26,876 nt of DNA from a virus. The stretch lies in the IMG/VR virus record IMGVR_UViG_3300046689_000588, positions 1-26,876 of that record. One strand, given 5' to 3'. Each line of letters opens with the position of its first letter. The stretch's first letter is position 1. This document shows, piece after piece, positions 7,313 through 12,798 of this stretch. Made by a program: the position numbers and the translations under genes. Under the pieces are notes generated by a model that did no database searches, was not told the origin of the DNA, and saw nothing but the letters and a program-made list of their open reading frames with translations.

Positions 7313-7498
7313 GTGATCACCACCATTGCGCTCATCGTCGCCCTCGTCGCCTCCGTCGTCCTCATGGTGACCGGCTTCGGCTGGTTCGGCTCCTCCACGG
7401 ACAACGCCCTCGGCTGGCTCGGGCTCGCCCTGACCGGGATCGTCGTCGCGATGGCCGGGCTCGACGGAAGGATCGCAGCGCGCCGCGGCTCCGCCTAA
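7313..7498 (+). CDS. Small membrane protein, two transmembrane segments
   Basis: The product has 61 residues. Residues 4-22 and about 32-49 are hydrophobic helices joined by a short FGSSTDNALG loop, and the C-terminus (RIAARRGSA) is positive, suggesting both ends face the cytoplasm. The GTG at 7313 is chosen because it lies exactly 6 bases after a TACGGT box; the frame extends back to 7178 but that part overlaps the portal-MuF gene. The size and topology would suit a holin or a superinfection-exclusion protein, but nothing shows which. Confidence 0.68.
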   Translation: MITTIALIVALVASVVLMVTGFGWFGSSTDNALGWLGLALTGIVVAMAGLDGRIAARRGSA

Positions 7499-7517
7499 CC
7501 GCGCTAAGGTTAGGGCT
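7496..7517 (+). promoter_or_regulatory. Dyad CTAACC-N7-GGTTAG copy without clear -35
   Basis: The dyad CTAACC-N7-GGTTAG is perfect at 7495-7513, giving six-base arms and the same spacing as the strong promoters. TAAGGT (7505-7510) could be a -10 box 7 bases before the ATG at 7518, but here the right arm lies closer to the ATG and the TGGACA box is missing. The stop codon of the previous gene (7496-7498) is part of the left arm. It may be an operator rather than a full promoter. Confidence 0.5.
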
Positions 7518-7751
7518 ATGGCCCGCACCCAGATAGAAGTCCGCCACTTCGACCTCTCCGGCATCCCCGGCCGGGGAGTCGCCTGCCACGTCGACGCAGG
7601 GGACCGGGGGACGGAGAGGATCGTCCCGCCCGCCGGGGAGACGTACGCGTTCACCCGGAAGCGCTGGGCGCGCCGCGTCGAGGTCTACGTGTCCCCGACC
7701 GGCCGATCCGTCCGGGTCTACGTGGACGGTCGCGAGGTCAAGAAGCCGTGA
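7518..7751 (+). CDS. Small basic hypothetical protein
   Basis: The product has 77 residues, positively charged, with an alternating beta pattern (RRVEVYVSPTGRSVRVYVDG, about 52-71). No cysteine pair and no membrane segment. It is not recognised. The ATG lies just after a dyad element. The stop overlaps the next GTG by 4 bases. Confidence 0.65.
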   Translation: MARTQIEVRHFDLSGIPGRGVACHVDAGDRGTERIVPPAGETYAFTRKRWARRVEVYVSPTGRSVRVYVDGREVKKP

Positions 7752-7909
7752 ACCTGCCGGAGTACTGCTCTATCTGCGGCACCCGGGTCGAGTGGCGCCA
7801 GGATCTCAGCCGCTGGCTCCACACCACCGGCTACCGGGGAGCCCCCGGAACGCTGCCCCACCAGCCCGAAGTTCGGGAGAAGCCCTGGCTAAGAGGGATG
7901 GACAGCTAA
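7748..7909 (+). CDS. Small CxxC protein
   Basis: The product has 53 residues. CSICG near the N-terminus (C7, C10) and two later histidines (H25, H41) could form a zinc site. It starts with GTG in a GTGA overlap. Its last residues MDS and the TAA stop are encoded by the -35 box and left dyad arm of the next promoter (GGACAGCTAA), the same arrangement as at 25850. The C-terminus therefore seems to have been set by the arrival of the element. Confidence 0.6.
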   Translation: MNLPEYCSICGTRVEWRQDLSRWLHTTGYRGAPGTLPHQPEVREKPWLRGMDS

Positions 7910-7933
7910 CCTAGGTTAGGTTATGCTGGGTAC
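7899..7933 (+). promoter_or_regulatory. Dyad-class leaderless promoter 2
   Basis: TGGACA (7899-7904), a 17-base spacer and TATGCT (7922-7927), then 6 bases to the ATG at 7934. The dyad CTAACC-N7-GGTTA is at 7906-7923 and contains the palindrome TAACCTAGGTTA. Spacing and both boxes are close to ideal for a sigma-70-type promoter. There is no Shine-Dalgarno sequence. Confidence 0.85.
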
Positions 7934-8047
7934 ATGACCACCGCCATTCTCTACTTCACCTCTCTCACTGGGCTCGGTGGGTTCTTCTCCGCTGCCCTTC
8001 TCGCGGTCTCCCGCCTCTGCCCGATCGTGGAAGAGGAGGAGTCGTGA
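7934..8047 (+). CDS. Very small single-pass membrane protein
   Basis: The product has 37 residues. Residues 4-27 form one hydrophobic helix (ILYFTSLTGLGGFF...), followed by an acidic tail EEEES. The start is supported by the leaderless promoter (ATG 6 bases after TATGCT) and the stop is in a GTGA overlap with the next gene. No family is recognised. The size and the leaderless start make automated gene callers likely to miss it. Confidence 0.65.
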   Translation: MTTAILYFTSLTGLGGFFSAALLAVSRLCPIVEEEES

Positions 8048-8217
8048 GCGGCCGGAACTGGGCCAGCTTCCGCTTGGGCGGTGGCTTCCGCCTGATCTTC
8101 TCGAAGACGGGTCCCCGGGTGGCGTTCCGGGGGAAGCACGTTCAGGTCTCCCCGCGGTCGACGTACGTGAAGGTCGGCCCGTTCCACCACTTCGCCGCCC
8201 GGAAACCGCGTCACTGA
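8044..8217 (+). CDS. Small basic hypothetical protein
   Basis: The product has 57 residues, strongly basic, with a beta-rich pattern (FRLGGGFRLIFSKTGPRVAF, about 9-28) and a His/Arg-rich end. It starts with GTG in a GTGA overlap, with AGGAGG a few bases upstream, and its TGA overlaps the next ATG by one base. No function is recognised. Confidence 0.62.
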   Translation: MSGRNWASFRLGGGFRLIFSKTGPRVAFRGKHVQVSPRSTYVKVGPFHHFAARKPRH

Positions 8218-8411
8218 TGCCCGGTCCGACGTCCCGGGGGACGTACATCGGGAAGAACAAGTTCGCCGGGCTGATGGCCGCGGCGGAGAAACGCGCCGCC
8301 GTCGGGTTCGATCACTTCCCGCGCTGCCGGGTCTGCTCAGCGCCGATGGTCTGCGGTCAGGAGACCTCCAACCGGGGCGCCCACTTCGTGTGCGCTCCCC
8401 CAACCACATAG
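8217..8411 (+). CDS. Small zinc-ribbon-like protein
   Basis: The product has 64 residues from the ATG at 8217, which overlaps the previous stop by one base. A longer in-frame opening from 7977 would run through two other small genes and is less likely. The C-terminal half holds C-x2-C-x5-C-x12-C (CRVC at 36-39, then C45 and C58), a possible four-cysteine metal site. The N-terminus is basic and could bind nucleic acid. No family is recognised. Confidence 0.6.
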   Translation: MPGPTSRGTYIGKNKFAGLMAAAEKRAAVGFDHFPRCRVCSAPMVCGQETSNRGAHFVCAPPTT

Positions 8412-8418
8412 GAGCCAC

Positions 8419-8790
8419 ATGAAGAAGCTGATAGCGGTCCTCGTCCTCGCGCTCGGTATCGGCGTCGCGCCTCTCGCGACGTCCGCCCAGGCGAAAGGGT
8501 CGGTGGACTGCACCGTGTTCATCTACCAGCCGCAGAACTTCTTCCTGAGAGGTCCGTGGCGACCGAAGACGATGCCTCACGGCTGGACGACGGAGGACTG
8601 GTTCTACTACTGCTCCGGCCGGTTCCGCCCGGAGAAGAAGAGCCCGAACCGGTCGCCCGGCCACTGGGGCGTGAACATCACCCTGAACATCAAGAACTGC
8701 ACCTACACGGCCGACGAGGCGTGGCTCCGGGAGCGGTCCGGCTGGAAGAACGCCCGCATCTACATCTCCCCGTACCCGGTCGGAGGCTGA
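8419..8790 (+). CDS. Secreted protein with Sec signal peptide
   Basis: The product has 123 residues. A textbook signal peptide (MKK, hydrophobic core to about 20, TSAQA with probable cleavage after A25) leads to a mature part of about 98 residues rich in Trp and Tyr, with three cysteines (C31, C65, C94). It is not recognised. AGGAG-like bases lie 5' of the ATG. A secreted protein encoded between virion genes is typical of a phage moron that acts on the host envelope, for example in exclusion, but that is inference. Confidence 0.75.
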   Translation: MKKLIAVLVLALGIGVAPLATSAQAKGSVDCTVFIYQPQNFFLRGPWRPKTMPHGWTTEDWFYYCSGRFRPEKKSPNRSPGHWGVNITLNIKNCTYTADEAWLRERSGWKNARIYISPYPVGG

Positions 8791-8791
8791 C

Positions 8792-9133
8792 GTGTACCAG
8801 TACCGCGCGACCGTCACGGACGTCCACGACGGGGACACCTACACGCTCGACCTCGACCTCGGGTTCGACGTCCACCTCCTAGGCCAGAAGCTCCGCCTCG
8901 CCCACGTCAACGCTCCGGAGCTGGCCACGCCGGAAGGGAAGACGGCCCGGGACTGGGTCCTCTCCACGATGCCGATCGGAACCCGGGTGACGGTCGACAC
9001 GGTCAAAGCGGAAGGGGAACGCGAGAAGTTCGGCCGCTGGCTCGCCCAAGTCACGCTCCCCGACGGCTCTGACCTCGGGGCCGCCCTGATCGCCGCCGGT
9101 CAGGCGGTCCCCTACGAAGGCGGACCGCGGTGA
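8792..9133 (+). CDS. Staphylococcal-nuclease-like (thermonuclease) protein
   Basis: The product has 113 residues, covering the OB-fold core of the SNase family: VTDVHDGDTYTLDLDLGF (8-25), RLAHVNAPEL (35-44), a long helix, and EREKFGRWLAQVTL (76-89). The family cleaves DNA and RNA with Ca2+. By alignment with the usual motif, D14 to D15, R35, E43 and R82 are kept, but the Ca2+-binding Asp and following Thr of the classical VDTPE motif are Asn40 and Ala41. Some family members differ here, so activity is uncertain. No signal peptide is present, so it acts in the cytoplasm unless released at lysis. GTG start with GGAGG 5 bases upstream. Confidence 0.82.
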   Translation: MYQYRATVTDVHDGDTYTLDLDLGFDVHLLGQKLRLAHVNAPELATPEGKTARDWVLSTMPIGTRVTVDTVKAEGEREKFGRWLAQVTLPDGSDLGAALIAAGQAVPYEGGPR

Positions 9134-9438
9134 CTCCGGAGGAGGCGATGCTCGTCCGCTACCTGCGGAAACCCGACCACTTCCCGGGGATCAAGGAGGA
9201 TGCCGCCGACGCCATCGAGTCGCTCTCCGCCCGTCTCACCGCCGCTGAAGCGAACGCCGAGCGGCTGGAAGCACAAACCCGCCGGTTAGAGGATGCGCTG
9301 TTGCTCCTATGGCACGAAGCCGACCACGCCGCGCTGCGCGACGAGTTGCCTGAACTCATGGACTTCTGCGCCCACGTCCACCATTCGATCGAACATGAAC
9401 AGGCGATGGTGCGTCGCAATAGCTGGCTCGAACCATGA
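9130..9438 (+). CDS. Hypothetical coiled-coil protein
   Basis: The product has 102 residues. Residues 27-65 form a long Ala/Glu/Leu helix (heptad-like, SARLTAAEANAERLEAQTRR) and the C-terminal part has a cluster of His (H72-H82 region). The N-terminal EEAMLVRYLRKPDHFPGIKEDAAD resembles small phage proteins that pair a short basic segment with a coiled coil. It overlaps its neighbours by 4 bases on each side. Confidence 0.65.
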   Translation: MTPEEAMLVRYLRKPDHFPGIKEDAADAIESLSARLTAAEANAERLEAQTRRLEDALLLLWHEADHAALRDELPELMDFCAHVHHSIEHEQAMVRRNSWLEP

Positions 9439-9734
9439 CCACCTGCGGCAACTGCGGCCATCCATCGCCCGGCCATCAGGGTAACTGCTGGTATGAGATA
9501 GACGGACCTGGACCCGGACCGAAGCCGACGAACCCTCACGACGTTCCCTGCCCACACGGCGATGACGTGGGCTGCTGCCTGGTTTGCACCCCTCCCCTCG
9601 GCCGTCTCGCCGCCGCCGAAGCGGACCGGGACTACCAGCAGGCCAGGGCGGAGGAAGCGGAGGAGCTGCTCGGGGAGACCACGGCCGCTCTTACCCGGGC
9701 GAACAACCTTCTGACCGGCCAGAATCCCACTTAG
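9435..9734 (+). CDS. Zinc-knuckle-like protein with C-terminal coiled coil
   Basis: The product has 99 residues. The N-terminus MTTCGNCGHPSPGHQGNC gives C4-x2-C7-x6-H14-x3-C18, a compact CCHC metal site. Further cysteines follow (C39, C47, C48, C51). Residues 57-92 are a coiled coil. The first 18 residues share the exact ligand spacing and MTTCGxCG opening with the protein at 12262, so the two are paralogues at least at the N-terminus. ATGA overlap with the previous gene. Confidence 0.68.
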   Translation: MTTCGNCGHPSPGHQGNCWYEIDGPGPGPKPTNPHDVPCPHGDDVGCCLVCTPPLGRLAAAEADRDYQQARAEEAEELLGETTAALTRANNLLTGQNPT

Positions 9735-9742
9735 AGCGCGAA

Positions 9743-9779
9743 TCTCGGCCCGGAGGTCTCCGCGATCCCCGGGCTGAGA
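9743..9779 (+). terminator. Hairpin between accessory genes, possible terminator
   Basis: TCTCGGCCCGG (9743-9753) pairs with CCGGGCTGAGA (9769-9779) with one G-U pair, giving an 11-pair stem and a 15-base loop. No T-run follows, as is common in high-GC actinobacterial terminators. It sits in the 86-base gap between the genes ending at 9734 and starting at 9821, but no promoter is seen after it, so it may attenuate rather than stop transcription. Confidence 0.4.
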
Positions 9780-9820
9780 CCGCCTCCCGCCCACTCCTAG
9801 CGAGAAAGGCCAGGAAACCC

Positions 9821-10207
9821 ATGCTCACCAAGACGTTCACGATCACCGTCCACCACGACGAGTCCCTCTTCCCCGACGAGGGAGCCCTCCACCACGCCAT
9901 CGATCACGCCCTCCGCTCCCGCCGCCACTGGTTCGGCCCGGACATCCCCGACGTGATGACGCTCACCCTCACAGAGGACGCCGAGGAGCTAACCGCCGCG
10001 AAGCAGACCGCTGACGACCTCTCCGGGATGGTCATCCGCCTCCACGACGAGAACGGCACGCTCCGCCACCTCCTCGCCGCCGCTGAAGCGGAAGTAGACC
10101 AACTGCACGGTCTACTGGAACAGGCCGACGAGTGGATCGACACCGCCACCTGCGGCGCCTGCGGCAAACCCGTCTTCCGGCCGGACACCGACAGCGCCCG
10201 CTCGTGA
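9821..10207 (+). CDS. Hypothetical protein with coiled coil and C-terminal CxxC
   Basis: The product has 128 residues from the ATG at 9821; the longer in-frame opening from 9584 overlaps the previous gene. GAGAAAGG lies upstream as a possible ribosome binding site, though spaced widely. The first 50 residues are mixed alpha/beta (TFTITVHHDESLF), followed by a coiled coil (about 55-108) and TCGACGK (about 111-117). It overlaps the next gene by 4 bases. It is not recognised. Confidence 0.62.
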   Translation: MLTKTFTITVHHDESLFPDEGALHHAIDHALRSRRHWFGPDIPDVMTLTLTEDAEELTAAKQTADDLSGMVIRLHDENGTLRHLLAAAEAEVDQLHGLLEQADEWIDTATCGACGKPVFRPDTDSARS

Positions 10208-10350
10208 AACGCCCCGTCCGCCTGACATGCCCCTGCTGCTACACCACGGAAGTCGTGGAACGCGACCGGGTAGGCGAATGGATCGAAACCCACGACTGCC
10301 CACCCGACAGCCCCCCGAAGACCTCGCGCGCCGCTCCCGATAGTGCGTAG
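10204..10350 (+). CDS. Small CPCC zinc-binding-like protein
   Basis: The product has 48 residues. CPCC (9-12) plus HDC (30-32) could bind one zinc ion (C-x2-C ... H-x-C). The tail is Pro/Ser/Ala-rich. It starts with GTG in a GTGA overlap. The size and pattern fit small actinophage zinc-finger proteins of unknown role. Confidence 0.58.
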   Translation: MKRPVRLTCPCCYTTEVVERDRVGEWIETHDCPPDSPPKTSRAAPDSA

Positions 10351-10376
10351 TCCTCTGGTCGCGCGCTCGGAGGTCG

Positions 10377-10388
10377 TACCCTTCCGGC
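10377..10388 (+). promoter_or_regulatory. Leaderless TAC-type -10 box before protease gene
   Basis: TACCCT (10377-10382) followed by exactly 6 bases to the ATG at 10389. GGAGG (10369-10373) is too far upstream (15 bases) to serve as a ribosome binding site. The same TACCCT box and spacing precede the head-tail adaptor gene at 21325. Confidence 0.5.
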
Positions 10389-12140
10389 ATGTTCAAGCTC
10401 CGGCAGACGGCCGACGGTTGGGAAGTTCTCGGGGACGCCGACGTTGTCCTGGCTTCGTTCGAGGGTGCGGCGGAGGAGGACGGCGCTCAGCGTCGGGCGT
10501 ACGCCCTCGCGGTTCAGTGGCTGGCGGACAACGCTCCGGTTCCGGCTCCGGTCGTGGAACCCGTCGAGGGTGGCCCGACTCCGGGGGAACCTCCGGCTGG
10601 GGCGCTGTCTGATCGGTGGACCGCGGCGGAGCAGGGGATCGTCGCGGCCGGACCGACCGGGGACGGGCGGGACTTCACCGGTTGCGTGTTCACGTGGCGG
10701 GCGACGGTGGCGCCGCTCCCCCTGATGCTCCTCTGTGAAACGGAGATGGGCCACTACGGCGCGGAGGTCTGCGGCTGGATCGACTCACAGGGCGATCCGA
10801 CGGTCGCGGGTGGGGTGAGCGGCTGGTTCCACGACTCCGACTGCGGGCGGCAGGCCCGGGACATCCTCGCGGCGCAGGGCGCCTACGCCGTCTCCGTCGA
10901 CCCGGGAATGGTCGAGGCGACGTTTACCTGCACGGAGGAAGACGGGGATGAGTGGGGGTCCTGGTGCGTTGATGGGGTCCTGACGTTCCAGGCGTATGAG
11001 ATCGCCGGGTTGACGATGGTGCCGTTCCCCGCGTTCGGGACAGCCGCGATCACGCTCGAAGCTCCGGTGGCGGCACCGACGATGGAACCGATGCCGGTCG
11101 AGGTCCCGCCGGGCTCCCCGGACGGTCAGGTCACGGCGGCGCTCACCGTCGCTGAGGCGCTCGCGGAAGGGCAGGGCGCCACGATGGCCGCGGATCTCCG
11201 GCCGAACGTCGTGGAGCTTCGCCCGGTCGCCGCGTCGGTAGCGGTCCGTCCTCCGGCCGCCTGGTTCGACTGGGGAGAGCCGGATGACGGCGCTGACGTG
11301 TACGTCCAGCAGAACGCTGGCGGCTCGGTAGGCGTCCCTCTCACGATCACGGATGACGGGCAGGTCTACGGGCACCTGGCGTTGTGGGAGGCGTGCCACA
11401 TCGGTATGGCCGGGGAGTGCGTCGCTCCTCCCGCGTCCGGCGCCGCGTACGCCCACTTCCATCTCGGGGTCACCCGCACCGCGGACGGCTCTGACGTCGC
11501 GACCGGGGCGCTGACCGCCGGATGTGACCACGCCGCGCTCCGCCTCCGCGCTCCCGAAGCGACCGACTGGTACGCCCACAACGGTGTCGCGTGGGCTGAC
11601 GTGCGCGCCTCGAACGGACGGCACGGCATCTGGCTTTCCGGCGCTCTCCGCCCTGACGTTACGGACGAGCAGGTTCGGGTCCTCCGGGCCGGAGCCCTCT
11701 CCGGGGACTGGCGCGACCGGGGTGGCAAGCTCGAACTCGTCGCCGCCCTCGCGGTCTCCGTGCCCGGGTTCCCGATCCTCCGGGAAGCGGTCGCCGCGTC
11801 CGCCTTGGATCTCGGGGAAGCGGTCCTCGGCTGGCAGATCGACGGCCGCCAGACGGCGCTGGTCGCGTCGGGGGTCGTACGACCGGCGGAGACCGCCCTA
11901 GAAGCCCTCGTAGCGGCCGGAACCGTGGAGGCGTGCGCCTCATGCGGCAAGCGGCTCCGGACCCGTCACACAGCCACACAGCAGCTGGACCGGGGAGACG
12001 GGCGTCGGCTCTCCGCGATCGATGGGCGCCTGGAACGGATCGAGGCGATCCTCTCGGCGCTCGACTACCGGACGCGCCCGGCCCGTCGGGAAGCAGCGCA
12101 GCAGGCGAAGGCGCGGCTCACGAAGGTCGTCGGCCGCTAA
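10389..12140 (+). CDS. Capsid maturation protease with two protease-like domains
   Basis: The product has 583 residues. Residues 94-222 resemble an HK97-type prohead protease: FTGCVFTW, HYGAEVCGWID (122-132), GVSGWFHDSD (142-151), YAVSVDPG (166-173, with S169 as possible nucleophile) and EIAGLTMVPFPAFGTAAI (204-221). A linker leads to residues 315-465 (VPLTITDDGQVYGHLALWE, YAHFHLGVTR, RHGIWLSGAL, LSGDWRDRGG, SVPGFPI), a block familiar from actinophage head maturation proteases. The C-terminus (from about 510) carries CASC and a basic helix. The enzyme would trim capsid and scaffold during prohead maturation. HK97's protease is much shorter (about 225 residues). It precedes the capsid gene, with a two-gene accessory insert between. 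Confidence 0.8.
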   Translation: MFKLRQTADGWEVLGDADVVLASFEGAAEEDGAQRRAYALAVQWLADNAPVPAPVVEPVEGGPTPGEPPAGALSDRWTAAEQGIVAAGPTGDGRDFTGCVFTWRATVAPLPLMLLCETEMGHYGAEVCGWIDSQGDPTVAGGVSGWFHDSDCGRQARDILAAQGAYAVSVDPGMVEATFTCTEEDGDEWGSWCVDGVLTFQAYEIAGLTMVPFPAFGTAAITLEAPVAAPTMEPMPVEVPPGSPDGQVTAALTVAEALAEGQGATMAADLRPNVVELRPVAASVAVRPPAAWFDWGEPDDGADVYVQQNAGGSVGVPLTITDDGQVYGHLALWEACHIGMAGECVAPPASGAAYAHFHLGVTRTADGSDVATGALTAGCDHAALRLRAPEATDWYAHNGVAWADVRASNGRHGIWLSGALRPDVTDEQVRVLRAGALSGDWRDRGGKLELVAALAVSVPGFPILREAVAASALDLGEAVLGWQIDGRQTALVASGVVRPAETALEALVAAGTVEACASCGKRLRTRHTATQQLDRGDGRRLSAIDGRLERIEAILSALDYRTRPARREAAQQAKARLTKVVGR

Positions 12141-12144
12141 GTCT

Positions 12145-12202
12145 CAGGGCCGGTCCGGCGCTTCCGTTGGTTGCCCGCCACCCATGTGTCGGGCCGGTCC
12201 TG
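12145..12202 (+). terminator. Inverted repeat after protease gene, possible terminator
   Basis: CAGGGCCGG (12145-12153) can pair with CCGGTCCTG (12194-12202) with one G-U pair, enclosing 40 bases. It starts 5 bases after the protease stop and ends 24 bases before the next promoter, a sensible place for a terminator, but the loop is long and there is no T-run. Confidence 0.3.
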
Positions 12203-12226
12203 GGAAACAAGCCTGCTCACGCCACC

Positions 12227-12261
12227 TGGACAGCTAACCGCCCTTAGGTTACGATGGGCAC
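12227..12261 (+). promoter_or_regulatory. Dyad-class leaderless promoter 3
   Basis: TGGACA (12227-12232), a 17-base spacer and TACGAT (12250-12255), then 6 bases to the ATG at 12262. The dyad is CTAACC-N7-GGTTA (12234-12251) with the GCCCTTA centre that is shared with the copy at 22212. It drives a two-gene insert between protease and capsid. Confidence 0.83.
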
Positions 12262-12465
12262 ATGACGACGTGCGGAGAATGCGGATACAACCTCCCGCAC
12301 CACGACAGCGCCTGTTCGTCGGCGCCGAAGTACGTCGCCCTCTGCCCGGCTCACGCTCCCCGTCCGGTAGCTGACCGGGGCAGCGATGACGCCCGCCTGA
12401 CCTGTAAGGCATGCCGGGCGACCGGCCAGCACGTCGGCTTGTTCTCCCTCACGGTCGTCCAGTGA
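12262..12465 (+). CDS. Zinc-knuckle-like small protein (paralogue of the protein at 9435)
   Basis: The product has 67 residues. MTTCGECGYNLPHHDSAC gives C4-x2-C7-x6-H14-x3-C18, identical in spacing to the protein at 9435. A second possible site is formed by C28, H31 and C48, C51 (LTCKACRATGQH). The ATG is fixed by the leaderless promoter. The stop overlaps the next ATG by one base. It could bind nucleic acid or act as a small adaptor; no function is known. Confidence 0.7.
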   Translation: MTTCGECGYNLPHHDSACSSAPKYVALCPAHAPRPVADRGSDDARLTCKACRATGQHVGLFSLTVVQ

Positions 12466-12650
12466 TGGCGCCGGAGCCGGACGACCGCTGGCCGTTCTGG
12501 CTTGGCGCGATCCTCGCGGCGGCCGGGTTCATCCTGACCGTCGTCCACTTCGAGGCTGGGCTCTGGTGGATCCTCCTCGCTCCGGCCGTCCTCGCGCCGC
12601 TCGTCCAGATCTTCTGGGCGGCCGGAGTCCGGCACGGCCGTTCCCGGTAG
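12465..12650 (+). CDS. Small membrane protein, two transmembrane segments
   Basis: The product has 61 residues. Two hydrophobic helices (about 10-27 and 33-53) are joined by a short loop, and the C-terminus is positive (GVRHGRSR). The ATG at 12465 overlaps the previous stop; the frame runs back to 12411 inside that gene. Together with the zinc-knuckle protein it forms a self-contained promoter-plus-two-gene insert between protease and capsid. A role at the host membrane is likely, but the exact role is unknown. Confidence 0.68.
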   Translation: MAPEPDDRWPFWLGAILAAAGFILTVVHFEAGLWWILLAPAVLAPLVQIFWAAGVRHGRSR

Positions 12651-12798
12651 GTATCCCTGCGCTCCCGTTCATCGCGCCGCTACTCTCTCGGCCCAACAGG
12701 CATCGAGTCGCCCTGACCTAGTCGGGCGGCCTGACGGCAGCCCTAGGCGTCGGCTCGGCATCCGATCGTTCCGTGATCCGCCAGGGAGGCGCACGAGC
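12651..12798 (+). promoter_or_regulatory. Leader region of capsid gene
   Basis: This 148-base gap precedes the major capsid gene. TACTCT (12681-12686) could be a -10 box, giving a leader of about 105 bases. A stem GTCGCCC (12709-12715)/GGGCGGC (12724-12730 region) with a 10-base loop lies in it. GGGAGG (about 12785-12790) is a ribosome binding site for the ATG at 12799. No dyad element and no gene are visible. Confidence 0.35.

Noticed and set aside
7977-8411. A 144-residue open frame as a single gene.
   Set aside because: Its first half overlaps two small genes linked by GTGA and TGATG overlaps behind a strong promoter; only the part from 8217 is kept.
9584-10207. Full 207-residue frame from 9584.
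   Set aside because: The first 79 codons overlap the zinc-knuckle gene and the hairpin gap and are Arg/Pro-rich; the ATG at 9821 gives normal protein.
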